Source: Lentisphaerota bacterium (GTDB lineage: Bacteria; Verrucomicrobiota; Kiritimatiellia; JAAZAB01). Taken from it: a stretch of DNA of 5,288 bases. The stretch spans positions 1 through 5,288 of the forward strand of contig JACPGN010000188.1 of NCBI GenBank assembly GCA_016182435.1, read 5' to 3'. Each line of letters begins with the position of its first letter. The first letter of the stretch is position 1. The translations under genes and the position numbers were made by a program. Under the pieces are notes generated by a model, which saw only the letters and a list, made by a program, of their open reading frames with translations, ran no database searches and was not told where the DNA came from. Shown piece after piece: positions 1-5,288 of this stretch.

Positions 1-2
1 AT

Positions 3-590
3 TGCTTTGACCGCGAGATCGGCGGCCGCCGGCACTTTGGCGGTATTACGCTTTCGCTTGCGCCCGCGCCGCGCCAGGCCGGCAATGCCATTGATTTTCA
101 GGTTTCGCCGGAGAAACTGCCCCGCGAATTCCGGGAAGCCGCCTCCGCCGGCATCCGCGACGCCCTGGCCACCGGAGGGCTTGGTCATTTTCCGGTCGTG
201 GACGTGGTTGTGCGCGTTACCGAAGCGGCTTTCGACTTGGCTGATTCCACCGAGAACGCTTTCCGCACGGCCGCGGTTATGGCCTTCCGGGAGGCATTCA
301 CCGCGGCTGCGCCGGCGCTGTTGGAACCGATTATGGCGCTTGAGATTGTGACGCCTGGCGAAACCATGGGCGATGTGCTCGGCGACCTCAACGCGCGGCG
401 CGGCAAGGTTAAAGGCCTGGTAAGCCAACCGCCCTTGCAGATTATCCGCGCCGAGGCGCCGCTGGCTGAACTCTTTGGCTACGCCACGGCCATTCGCTCG
501 CTGACCCGCGGCCGCGCCAGTTATACTATGGAACCGCTCATGTTTGAAGTAGTGCCGGAACAACTGCGGCAACGCATTCTGAACAAGTAA
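3..590 (+). CDS. fusA: Translation elongation factor G, C-terminal part (domains IV-V), 5' end outside window
   Basis: EF-G is the ribosomal GTPase that moves tRNAs and mRNA after peptide bond formation. Only the last 195 codons are present; the open frame runs in from the left edge and stops at TAA 588-590. Residues about 1-110 of the fragment look like domain IV ([49 protein letters not shown]). Residues about 114-195 are domain V ([46 protein letters not shown]). The GTPase and domains II-III lie outside, so GTP-binding motifs cannot be checked. The domain IV tip loop is unusual: where most EF-Gs read GSYHDVDSSE this one reads [10 protein letters not shown], so the conserved tip histidine is an aspartate. 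Position directly before rpsJ is usual for a housekeeping fusA, but a divergent EF-G-like paralogue is possible. EF-G family is near certain; the exact subtype is not. Confidence 0.93.
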   Translation, partial: CFDREIGGRRHFGGITLSLAPAPRQAGNAIDFQVSPEKLPREFREAASAGIRDALATGGLGHFPVVDVVVRVTEAAFDLADSTENAFRTAAVMAFREAFTAAAPALLEPIMALEIVTPGETMGDVLGDLNARRGKVKGLVSQPPLQIIRAEAPLAELFGYATAIRSLTRGRASYTMEPLMFEVVPEQLRQRILNK

Positions 591-597
591 GGGTGGC

Positions 598-906
598 ATG
601 GAAGAGCAACGCATACGCATCCGCTTGAAGTCTTATGACTTCCGCGCGCTGGATCAGTCGGCCGGTGACATTGTGGAAACCGCCAAGCGCACCGGGGCAA
701 GGATCTCGGGGCCGATCCCCTTGCCAACGCGCATCGAGCGCTTTACGGTCAATCGCAGTCCGCATGCCGATAAGAAGTCCATGGACCAGTTTGAAATCAG
801 GACGCACAAGCGTCTGCTGGATATCATTGGCCCGACCGCCAAAACGGTGGATGAGCTTAAAAAACTCAATTTGCCGGCCGGCGTGGATATTTCCATTAAA
901 CTCTGA
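598..906 (+). CDS. rpsJ: Small-subunit ribosomal protein S10 (NusE)
   Basis: S10 sits in the head of the 30S subunit. In bacteria it also acts as NusE, pairing with NusB in transcription antitermination. The 102-residue product has the usual length and is collinear with the family: [10 protein letters not shown] at the N-terminus, then [60 protein letters not shown] at the C-terminus. The ATG follows the fusA stop by 7 bases, and AAGGGTGG (589-596) just upstream can serve as ribosome-binding site, so translation may be coupled to fusA. There is no long untranslated leader before rpsJ, unlike the L4-controlled S10 leader of Escherichia coli. The gene is followed by an unusually long gap for this operon, filled by an inverted repeat. 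Confidence 0.97.
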   Translation: MEEQRIRIRLKSYDFRALDQSAGDIVETAKRTGARISGPIPLPTRIERFTVNRSPHADKKSMDQFEIRTHKRLLDIIGPTAKTVDELKKLNLPAGVDISIKL

Positions 907-951
907 GCGGTAACCGGTCAGTTATTGGGGGTATATTATGATCTTCAATGC

Positions 952-979
952 TGTCATTCCCGCGAAAGCGGGAATCCAG
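952..979 (-). repeat. Dispersed hairpin repeat, short-loop type (copy A1)
   Basis: This 28-base unit contains a perfect 8-bp stem, ATTCCCGC (956-963) with GCGGGAAT (968-975), closed by a GAAA loop. Read on the minus strand it begins CTGG and ends GACA. The core fits the ATTCCC-N8-GGGAAT pattern described for Neisseria dRS3 repeats, a pattern also seen scattered in many other bacterial genomes. Its closest partner here is 2359-2386, which differs only by a matched pair of stem bases. Confidence 0.85.
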
Positions 980-990
980 CATTAAGTTTT

Positions 991-1019
991 CTGGATTCCC
1001 GATCAGGTCGGGAATGACA
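991..1019 (+). repeat. Dispersed hairpin repeat, long-loop type (copy A2)
   Basis: This 29-base unit has the stem ATTCCCGA (995-1002) with TCGGGAAT (1008-1015) around the loop TCAGG. It starts CTGG and ends GACA on the plus strand. The reverse complement of 2403-2431 is identical except for one loop base (G here, A there). It stands inverted to copy A1, with the CTGG ends facing each other 11 bases apart. Confidence 0.85.
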
Positions 1020-1054
1020 ATCAGCCCCCAATAACGCATCATTCTAAGGCAGCC

Positions 1055-1693
1055 ATGCAAGGATTACTTGGGAAAAAAATAGGCATGACCCGCGTTTTCA
1101 ACGCGCAGGGTCAGCAAGTGCCCGTGACCGCCATCGCCTGCGGCCCCTGCACGGTGCTGCAGCGCAAGACCAGCGCGCAGGAAGGGTATGACGCCGTGCA
1201 ACTTTCCTTCGGCGCAACCAGCGCTAAAGGCTTGACCAGGGCGGCTTTGGGCGTCTTCAACAAACTTAACCTCCCGCCGCTGCGCCACCGCTGTGAGCTG
1301 CCCCTGGAAACCGGGGACGAGCTTAAACCCGGTGATGTGCTGACGGTGAAGTTATTTGAAGGTGTGCCGTTTGTGGATGTCAGCGGCGTCTCGAAGGGCA
1401 AGGGCTTTGCCGGGGTGGTGCGCCGCTTTCACATGCGCGGCGGACCGATGACTCACGGCGGCCACTCCAAACGGCGGGTAGGGTCGGTCGGTTGCCGGGA
1501 ATTGCCCGGCCGCATTCACAAGGGCAAGCGCATGCCGGGCCACATGGGCGCAGAGCGCGTAACCCAGCAGAATCTGGAAGTAGTGAAGATTTATCCCGAT
1601 GAGCATGTATTGCTCGTGCGCGGCGCGGTGCCCGGCCATGCCGGGGCCGTGGTGCTGGTGAAGAAATCGCTGAAACGGGGTCAGAACAAATGA
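1055..1693 (+). CDS. rplC: Large-subunit ribosomal protein L3
   Basis: L3 is an early-assembling 50S protein whose internal extension reaches toward the peptidyl-transferase region. The 212-residue product is close to the E. coli length (209). It shows GLLGKKIGMTRVF at residues 3-15, then GVSKGKGFAGVVRRFHMRGGPMTHGG (111-136), GSVG (143-146), PGRIHKGKRMPGHMG (151-165) and LLVRGAVPG (186-194). The E. coli methylated glutamine (Q150) aligns with Glu149 here, so PrmB-type modification is not expected. The ATG at 1055 is supported by the exact L3 N-terminus and by AAGG (1046-1049) five bases upstream. The gene begins 20 bases after the inverted-repeat element and overlaps rplD by four bases (ATGA), a sign of coupled translation. 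Confidence 0.97.
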   Translation: MQGLLGKKIGMTRVFNAQGQQVPVTAIACGPCTVLQRKTSAQEGYDAVQLSFGATSAKGLTRAALGVFNKLNLPPLRHRCELPLETGDELKPGDVLTVKLFEGVPFVDVSGVSKGKGFAGVVRRFHMRGGPMTHGGHSKRRVGSVGCRELPGRIHKGKRMPGHMGAERVTQQNLEVVKIYPDEHVLLVRGAVPGHAGAVVLVKKSLKRGQNK

Positions 1694-2325
1694 GCCGCTT
1701 GCCGATCCAAAATAGCGCGGGGTCGCCGCTGGGCGAGCTTGAAATTGCCGACGAACTCCTGGTGCTTAACCGCGGGGCGCAGGCCCTGCAGGATGCGCTG
1801 GTGGCGTATCGCGCGGGATTGCGCGCCGGCACGGCCTCGACCCTGACCAAGGGCGAGGTGGCCGGAAGCAACCGCAAGCCCTGGCAGCAGAAGGGGCTCG
1901 GCCGGGCGCGGGCCGGCTACCGGCAATCGCCCATCTGGCGGGGTGGCGGAGTCGTGTTCGGACCTAAACCGCGCAGTTACCGCAAAAGTATTAACCGCAA
2001 GGTGGCGCAACTGGCGTTCCGGCGCGCGTTCAGTGAAAAAGTGGCGGGTAAAGCCCTGCGGGTCCTGGATGCGCTGACGCTTGCCGAGCCCAAGACCAAG
2101 GCCTTGCTGGCGGTGCTGAAAGCCCTGGAGCTCCAGGGGAAGGTGCTGATCATTCTGGAGCACTCCGACGGGAATATTCGGCGTGCCAGCCGCAACCTGC
2201 GGCAAGTTGAAGTGGCCCTGGCCCGGGATGTGCATCCTTATCAATTAGTTCGCTACCCGGCTGTGGTGGTCACCAAAGCGGCGCTGGCGCTGCTGGAGCA
2301 GCGCTTAAAGCCGGTGAAGGCGTAG
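1690..2325 (+). CDS. rplD: Large-subunit ribosomal protein L4
   Basis: L4 folds on domain I of 23S rRNA and sends a loop into the exit tunnel beside L22. In E. coli it also represses its own S10 operon. The 211-residue product has the characteristic tunnel-loop region at about residues 43-98: RAGTASTLTKGEVAGSNRKPW, then QQKGLGRARAG and SPIWRGGGVVFGPKPRSY. The conserved C-terminal half follows (INRKVAQLAFRRAF, KVLIIL, RNLRQVEV, LVRYPAVVVTKAAL). The ATG overlaps the rplC stop as ATGA. The gene is followed by the second repeat-filled gap. Whether L4 autoregulation exists here cannot be seen; no E. coli-like leader is present. Confidence 0.97.
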   Translation: MSRLPIQNSAGSPLGELEIADELLVLNRGAQALQDALVAYRAGLRAGTASTLTKGEVAGSNRKPWQQKGLGRARAGYRQSPIWRGGGVVFGPKPRSYRKSINRKVAQLAFRRAFSEKVAGKALRVLDALTLAEPKTKALLAVLKALELQGKVLIILEHSDGNIRRASRNLRQVEVALARDVHPYQLVRYPAVVVTKAALALLEQRLKPVKA

Positions 2326-2358
2326 GAAATTATGGAAATTTACAAAGTAACACATATT

Positions 2359-2386
2359 CTGGATTCCCGTTTTCACGGGAATGACA
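2359..2386 (+). repeat. Dispersed hairpin repeat, short-loop type (copy B1)
   Basis: The stem is ATTCCCGT (2363-2370) with ACGGGAAT (2375-2382) around the loop TTTC. Compared with the reverse complement of copy A1, only two bases differ. These two bases pair with each other at the top of the stem (C-G there, T-A here), so base pairing is preserved. Confidence 0.85.
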
Positions 2387-2402
2387 GAATTGGGCGTGTG
2401 TA

Positions 2403-2431
2403 TGTCATTCCCGACTTGATCGGGAATCCAG
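2403..2431 (-). repeat. Dispersed hairpin repeat, long-loop type (copy B2)
   Basis: The stem is ATTCCCGA (2407-2414) with TCGGGAAT (2420-2427) around the loop CTTGA. Its reverse complement matches copy A2 at 28 of 29 positions. A T-rich stretch (2432-2441) follows immediately downstream. Confidence 0.85.
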
Positions 2432-2464
2432 TATTTTTATTGCCGTCTTTTTGGGCCTAATTAT

Positions 2465-2749
2465 ATGAAATCCCCTTATACCATTGTTAAAACGCTGATT
2501 TTATCGGAAAAGATTTCGCGGGGCATTGAGAAAGCCAATCGCTACTGTTTCAAGGTTGCCCCCGAGGCCAATAAGCGGGAAATCAAGAGGGCCGTTGAGC
2601 AGTTATTCAAGGTTCACGTGGTGCAGGTTAATACCATGCGCCGCAAGGGCAAGCTTAGGCGCGAGCGCACCGCCGGCTATGGACGAACGGCGTTCCATAA
2701 ACGGGCGCTCGTTACTCTTAAAGAGGGCGATAAAATAGAAATTGTGTAA
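2465..2749 (+). CDS. rplW: Large-subunit ribosomal protein L23
   Basis: L23 lies at the exit of the peptide tunnel and is the docking point for trigger factor and signal recognition particle. The 94-residue product has the family layout: TLILSEKISRGIEKANRYCFKV at residues 10-31, then EANKREIKRAVEQLFKVHVVQVNTMRRKGK (34-63), a basic loop, and ALVTLKEGDKIEIV at the end. The ATG at 2465 gives the expected N-terminus; no good Shine-Dalgarno is visible upstream (only GGG at 2452-2454). Initiation may therefore depend on coupling or on an unstructured AT-rich start (TAATTATATG). It is the first gene after the second hairpin gap and is separated from rplB by only three bases. Confidence 0.96.
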   Translation: MKSPYTIVKTLILSEKISRGIEKANRYCFKVAPEANKREIKRAVEQLFKVHVVQVNTMRRKGKLRRERTAGYGRTAFHKRALVTLKEGDKIEIV

Positions 2750-2752
2750 TTT

Positions 2753-3574
2753 ATGCCGATTAAAACATATCAACCAACAACCGCGAGCCGGCGGTTGGCG
2801 AGCGTTGCGACCTTCGAGGAAATTACGCGCAATAAGCCGGAGCGTTCCCTGCTGAAGGCGTTCAAGGGCTGCTCCGGCCGCAATTCGGCCGGCCGCATCA
2901 CCGTGCGCCACCGCGGGGGCGGCCAGCGGCGGCTCTTGCGCGTCATTGATTTCAAACGCGACAAGCTCAATGTTCCGGCCAGGGTCGCCTCGATCGAATA
3001 CGACCCCAACCGCAGCGCGCGCATCGCGCTGTTGCATTATGCGGATGGCGAGAAACGTTATATACTGGCGCCGGTTGGGCTGGCCGTCGGCGCGACGCTG
3101 CTGGCCGGAGCGGAGGCGGAACCCTCGGTCGGCAACGTGTTGCCTCTTGCGCGCGTTCCTTTGGGGATTCAGATTCATAATATTGAGTTGCTTCCCGGAC
3201 GGGGCGGTCAGTTGGCTCGCGGCGCCGGCCAGGCGGCAACCTTGATGTCCCGCGAGGGCGACTACGCCAATGTCAAACTACCCTCGGGCGAGGTGCGCCG
3301 CCTGCATGTGAATTGCCGCTCCACCATCGGCCAGGTTGGCAACGTGGATCATGCCAGCGTCAGGTATGGCAAGGCGGGCCGCGCCCGCTGGCTGGGCATT
3401 CGGCCCACCGTTCGCGGGCGGGCGATGAACCCCGTTGATCACCCCTTGGGCGGCGGCGAAGGCAAGTCCACGGGCGGCCATCCCCGCTCGCCGTGGGGCC
3501 AGTATGCCAAGGGCATGAAAACGCGGCGTCCGCACCGGAGATCGGAACCATTCATTGTAGCGCGGAGGAAGTAG
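2753..3574 (+). CDS. rplB: Large-subunit ribosomal protein L2
   Basis: L2 is a core 50S protein needed for subunit association and peptidyl-transferase activity. The 273-residue product has the same length as E. coli L2. Visible landmarks are [14 protein letters not shown] at the start, [20 protein letters not shown] (41-60), VIDFKRDK (64-71), [17 protein letters not shown] (78-94), [15 protein letters not shown] (169-183), and the C-terminal block [14 protein letters not shown] (224-237) with [13 protein letters not shown]. The functionally important histidine of the DHP motif (H229 in E. coli numbering) is retained as His230. The second histidine of the usual DHPHGGGEG motif is Leu232. The start is three bases after the rplW stop and has no evident Shine-Dalgarno, suggesting translational coupling. 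Confidence 0.97.
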   Translation: MPIKTYQPTTASRRLASVATFEEITRNKPERSLLKAFKGCSGRNSAGRITVRHRGGGQRRLLRVIDFKRDKLNVPARVASIEYDPNRSARIALLHYADGEKRYILAPVGLAVGATLLAGAEAEPSVGNVLPLARVPLGIQIHNIELLPGRGGQLARGAGQAATLMSREGDYANVKLPSGEVRRLHVNCRSTIGQVGNVDHASVRYGKAGRARWLGIRPTVRGRAMNPVDHPLGGGEGKSTGGHPRSPWGQYAKGMKTRRPHRRSEPFIVARRK

Positions 3575-3577
3575 AAA

Positions 3578-3862
3578 ATGGCCCGCTCGCTTAAAAAAGG
3601 TCCGTATGTTGAGAAGTATCTCCTGGAAAAAGTGGAACGCCTCAACAAGTCGGGCGAAAAACGGCCGATTCGCACCTGGTCGCGGCGGTCAATGATTGTC
3701 CCCGAGTTTGTCGGCCATACTTTTGCGGTGCATAATGGCAAGGTCCATGTGTCCGTGTATATAACCGAAAACATGGTTGGTCACCGCCTGGGCGAATTCT
3801 CGCCCACGCGGATATTCAAGAAGCACGGTGTGCATACCGAAAAGACTGCGGAAAAGACCTAA
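3578..3862 (+). CDS. rpsS: Small-subunit ribosomal protein S19
   Basis: S19 is in the 30S head, pairs with S13, and contacts the A-site finger bridge. The 94-residue product carries the diagnostic sequence from start to end: [44 protein letters not shown], and [19 protein letters not shown] followed by a basic tail. The ATG is three bases after the rplB stop. GGAGG (3564-3568), lying inside the end of rplB nine bases upstream, is a good ribosome-binding site. Confidence 0.97.
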   Translation: MARSLKKGPYVEKYLLEKVERLNKSGEKRPIRTWSRRSMIVPEFVGHTFAVHNGKVHVSVYITENMVGHRLGEFSPTRIFKKHGVHTEKTAEKT

Positions 3863-3863
3863 G

Positions 3864-4196
3864 ATGAAAATTATGGCTTCATCCCGCTTTACGCACATTG
3901 CGCCGACCAAGGCTCTGCCCCTGGCCCGGCTGTTAAAAGGGCTGAGCGTGGCGGAGGCTCTCGCGGCGACGGCTTTCAGTCGCCAGAAAGCCGGTTTCCT
4001 GATCGGCAAAGTGTTGAAGTCGGCCATTGCCAATGCGGAAAACAACGCCAAGCAGTCGGCCGAGGAATTCCGGGTGGAACGCGTCGTCGTGGAGCAGGGG
4101 CCGACCATGCGGCGGTTCTGGTCAAGATCGCGGGGCATGGCGCGGCCGGTAATCAGGCGCACCAGCCATATCCGCGTAATTATAACCAGCGATTAA
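3864..4196 (+). CDS. rplV: Large-subunit ribosomal protein L22
   Basis: L22 contacts all 23S rRNA domains, and its long hairpin lines the exit tunnel opposite L4. With the start at ATG 3864 (one base after the rpsS stop) the product has 110 residues, the usual size. ATG 3873 would remove three residues and is the alternative. Conserved parts are [15 protein letters not shown] (49-63), GPTMRR (79-84) and [10 protein letters not shown] (98-107). The hairpin tip reads WSRSRGMA (86-93) where E. coli has MPRAKGRA, a modest departure. The frame is also open upstream inside rpsS (from 3777), but that part is only the rpsS shadow and lacks L22 character. Confidence 0.96.
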   Translation: MKIMASSRFTHIAPTKALPLARLLKGLSVAEALAATAFSRQKAGFLIGKVLKSAIANAENNAKQSAEEFRVERVVVEQGPTMRRFWSRSRGMARPVIRRTSHIRVIITSD

Positions 4197-4212
4197 GTTT
4201 TCGGATAATTGA

Positions 4213-4217
4213 AAGGA
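4213..4217 (+). promoter_or_regulatory. Ribosome-binding site that decides the rpsC start
   Basis: AAGGA is 8 bases upstream of TTG 4226, an ideal distance, but only 2 bases upstream of the in-frame TTG at 4220. Together with the conserved S3 N-terminus ([11 protein letters not shown]), this favours 4226. Confidence 0.7.
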
Positions 4218-4225
4218 AGTTGCGC

Positions 4226-4897
4226 TTGGGCCAAAAGGTCAATCCAATCGGGTTTCGGGTGGCGCTCAACAAGAACTGGCAGTCGCGCTGGTACGCGGAA
4301 AAGCGGCAATACAGCGAGTTCTTCCACGAAGACCTGAAAATCCGTTCCTGGGTTATGCGCCGGCTTGCCGGCGCGGCCGTTCCGACCGTCACGATTGAAA
4401 GGTATGCCAATCGGGTGCGGGTGACGATATTCACGGCCCGGCCCGGCATTGTCATCGGCCATAAGGGCCAGGATATTGAGAAGCTGCGCGAAGAGCTTTC
4501 CAAGACAACCGGCAAGGAAGTGTATCTGGATATCAAGGAAATCCGCAATGCCGACCTCAATGCCCAATTGGTGGCCGAGAATATCGCCGTCCAGTTGGAG
4601 CGGCGAGTCTCTTTCCGGCGGGCGATGAAAAAAGCCATCAAGATCGCAATGGATATGAAGGCCTTGGGCATCAAGGCGCAGATCTCCGGGCGCCTGGGCG
4701 GCGCGGAACTGGCCCGCCGGGAGACTTATAAAGAAGGCTCGGTGCCCCTGCATACCTTGCGTTCGCATATTGATTATGGCGCCGCCGAGGCCCATACCGT
4801 GGCGGGCAAGATCGGCGTCAAAGTCTGGATTTGTGTAAAGCCGGAGCCGGAAGCGGAAGCAAAAGCAGGAGGAGTGCGCCGTGCCGGAAATGCCTAA
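4226..4897 (+). CDS. rpsC: Small-subunit ribosomal protein S3, TTG start
   Basis: S3 lies at the mRNA entry site of the 30S head and contributes to mRNA unwinding. With TTG 4226 as start the product has 223 residues and begins [11 protein letters not shown] exactly as the family does; TTG 4220 would add two residues. An N-terminal domain is followed by a KH domain with its GxxG loop (GHKG, 78-81, within [20 protein letters not shown]). Next come [14 protein letters not shown] (125-138, including Arg131, Arg132 and Lys135 equivalent to the E. coli helicase residues) and the C-terminal block [41 protein letters not shown] tail rich in Glu, Ala and Lys (204-223) extends past the conserved core and carries the rplP ribosome-binding site and start. 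Confidence 0.96.
   Translation: MGQKVNPIGFRVALNKNWQSRWYAEKRQYSEFFHEDLKIRSWVMRRLAGAAVPTVTIERYANRVRVTIFTARPGIVIGHKGQDIEKLREELSKTTGKEVYLDIKEIRNADLNAQLVAENIAVQLERRVSFRRAMKKAIKIAMDMKALGIKAQISGRLGGAELARRETYKEGSVPLHTLRSHIDYGAAEAHTVAGKIGVKVWICVKPEPEAEAKAGGVRRAGNA
4867..4872 (+). promoter_or_regulatory. Ribosome-binding site that decides the rplP start
   Basis: AGGAGG inside the end of rpsC is 8 bases from GTG 4881 but 17 bases from the in-frame ATG 4890. This supports the GTG as the initiation codon of rplP. Confidence 0.7.
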
Positions 4898-5288
4898 GCG
4901 GGTCAAATACCGCAAGGTTCAACGCGGGAGCAGGAAGGGTGAGGCCACCTCCGGTGATACCCTGGCCTTTGGCGAGTATGGCTTGCAGGCCCTGGATCGG
5001 GCCTGGATTAAGGCCGTGCAGATCGAGGCTTGCCGGGTGGCCATCAACCGGCACCTCAAGCATAAGGGGAAAGTCTGGGTGCGGATTTTTCCGGACAAGC
5101 CCGTCAGCAAGAAAGCGCTGGAAACCCGCATGGGCCGGGGAAAAGGTGTGCCGGAATTCTGGGTGGCGGTGGTGAAAATCGGCCGGATGCTTTTTGAGCT
5201 CGATGGTGTCACCGAGCACGTGGCCCGCGAGGCCATGCGGCTGGCGGCTTCGAAACTGCCTATTCGGACGCGTTTTGTCGCGCGGCCC
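4881..5288 (+). CDS. rplP: Large-subunit ribosomal protein L16, 3' end outside window
   Basis: L16 helps position A-site tRNA and is a late, essential step in 50S maturation. The frame is open to the right edge (136 codons visible), ending at the equivalent of the last few residues of E. coli L16, so only a short tail and the stop are missing. Landmarks are [17 protein letters not shown] near the start, FGEYGLQAL (30-38), [12 protein letters not shown] (47-58), [12 protein letters not shown] (63-74), ETRMGRGKG (81-89), EFWVAVV and [19 protein letters not shown]. Arg83 corresponds to E. coli Arg81, the residue hydroxylated by YcfD/RoxA there. The GTG start at 4881, preceded by a strong AGGAGG, gives MPEMPKR; the ATG at 4890 would give MPKR. 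The gene overlaps rpsC by 17 bases. Confidence 0.95.
   Translation, partial: MPEMPKRVKYRKVQRGSRKGEATSGDTLAFGEYGLQALDRAWIKAVQIEACRVAINRHLKHKGKVWVRIFPDKPVSKKALETRMGRGKGVPEFWVAVVKIGRMLFELDGVTEHVAREAMRLAASKLPIRTRFVARP

Larger units (their letters stand above)
921..1035. repeat. Nested inverted-repeat element in the rpsJ-rplC gap
   Basis: Most of the 148-base gap is one palindromic structure. The outer arms are a perfect 11-base inverted repeat, GTTATTGGGGG (921-931) and its complement (1025-1035). Inside lie two inverted 28-29-base units (952-979 and 991-1019). These can pair with each other as two 11-bp helices (952-962 with 1009-1019; 969-979 with 991-1001) around an 11-base loop (980-990). 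The arms are not symmetric: about 20 bases separate outer and inner repeats on the left and 5 on the right. No transposase and no clear target duplication is visible, so it resembles a small non-autonomous element or REP-like structure. Whether 921-1035 is the true unit is inference. Confidence 0.75.
2359..2431. repeat. Inverted pair of hairpin repeats in the rplD-rplW gap
   Basis: Two units of the same family as at 952-1019 lie inverted to each other, here with their GACA ends inward. They can form one long hairpin: 2359-2369 pairs with 2421-2431 and 2376-2386 pairs with 2403-2413 (11 bp each), with a 16-base loop (2387-2402). The stem is directly followed by TATTTTTATT (2432-2441), giving a terminator-like outline, although the genes on both sides belong to one cluster. 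The outer GTTATTGGGGG arms seen around the first pair are absent here. Elsewhere in the 139-base gap (2326-2464) I see only AT-rich spacer with a short GGAAATT direct repeat (2325-2331, 2334-2340). Confidence 0.75.

Noticed and set aside
7..351. 114-codon plus-strand open frame at the left edge
   Set aside because: It overlaps the EF-G frame, is Arg/Pro-rich in an off-frame manner, and has no recognisable motif, whereas the frame beginning at 3 gives clear EF-G sequence.
932..940. TATATTATG as a possible -10 box for a promoter before rplC
   Set aside because: No recognisable -35 element lies about 17 bases upstream (the sequence near 909-920 is GC-mixed and unlike TTGACA), so AT-richness alone is not enough.
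951..1019. Short CRISPR-like array
   Set aside because: The units are inverted rather than direct, only two occur per gap, and there is no spacer structure or cas gene.
938..1034. Small open frames at 938-985 and 948-1034 in the rpsJ-rplC gap
   Set aside because: They simply translate the repeat (for example VIPAKAGIQ), lack ribosome-binding sites, and do not resemble a protein.
1493..1507. PrmB glutamine methylation site in L3
   Set aside because: The position equivalent to E. coli Gln150 is Glu149, so the modification seen in gammaproteobacteria is not supported.
1681..2244. Long minus-strand open frames opposite rplD, rplC, rpsS and rpsC
   Set aside because: They lie opposite well-identified ribosomal protein genes, show no family motifs, and are explained by GC-rich codon composition.
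2440..2466. TTGCCG followed by TAATTATAT as a promoter for rplW
   Set aside because: With correct spacing the -10 element would overlap the rplW start codon, leaving no room for a leader or ribosome-binding site.

Overview
The window is a piece of a bacterial S10/spc-type ribosomal protein cluster, entirely on the + strand. The order is 'fusA (3' part) - rpsJ - rplC - rplD - rplW - rplB - rpsS - rplV - rpsC - rplP' (3' end cut off). All ten products were recognised from family motifs read directly in the translations. There is no sign of a novel defence, mobile or metabolic system. The unexplained content is in two repeat-filled intergenic gaps and a few unusual residues.

Organism: a GC-rich bacterium that uses Shine-Dalgarno sequences. 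EF-G directly followed by S10, together with the wording of S10 ([20 protein letters not shown]) and L16 ([12 protein letters not shown]), recalls the Planctomycetota-Verrucomicrobiota-Chlamydiota group, perhaps Verrucomicrobiota, Kiritimatiellota or Lentisphaerota. This placement is from memory of family sequences and is only moderately secure.

Layout: 3-590 holds EF-G domains IV-V. rpsJ (598-906) follows after 7 bases. A 148-base gap (907-1054) holds a nested inverted repeat. rplC (1055-1693) and rplD (1690-2325) overlap by ATGA. A 139-base gap (2326-2464) holds a second inverted pair of the same repeat family in the opposite arrangement. From rplW (2465) onward the genes are packed tightly: rplW, rplB, rpsS and rplV are separated by 3, 3 and 1 bases. 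rpsC (TTG start) follows after 29 bases, and rplP (GTG start) overlaps the end of rpsC by 17 bases.

Function: EF-G drives translocation. S10, S19 and S3 build the head of the small subunit. L3, L4, L23, L2, L22 and L16 are core large-subunit proteins: L3, L2 and L16 approach the peptidyl-transferase region, L4 and L22 line the exit tunnel, and L23 sits at the tunnel exit. The genes are probably co-transcribed. The two hairpin-forming gaps bracket rplC-rplD and are the only evident places where transcript level or stability could change within the cluster.
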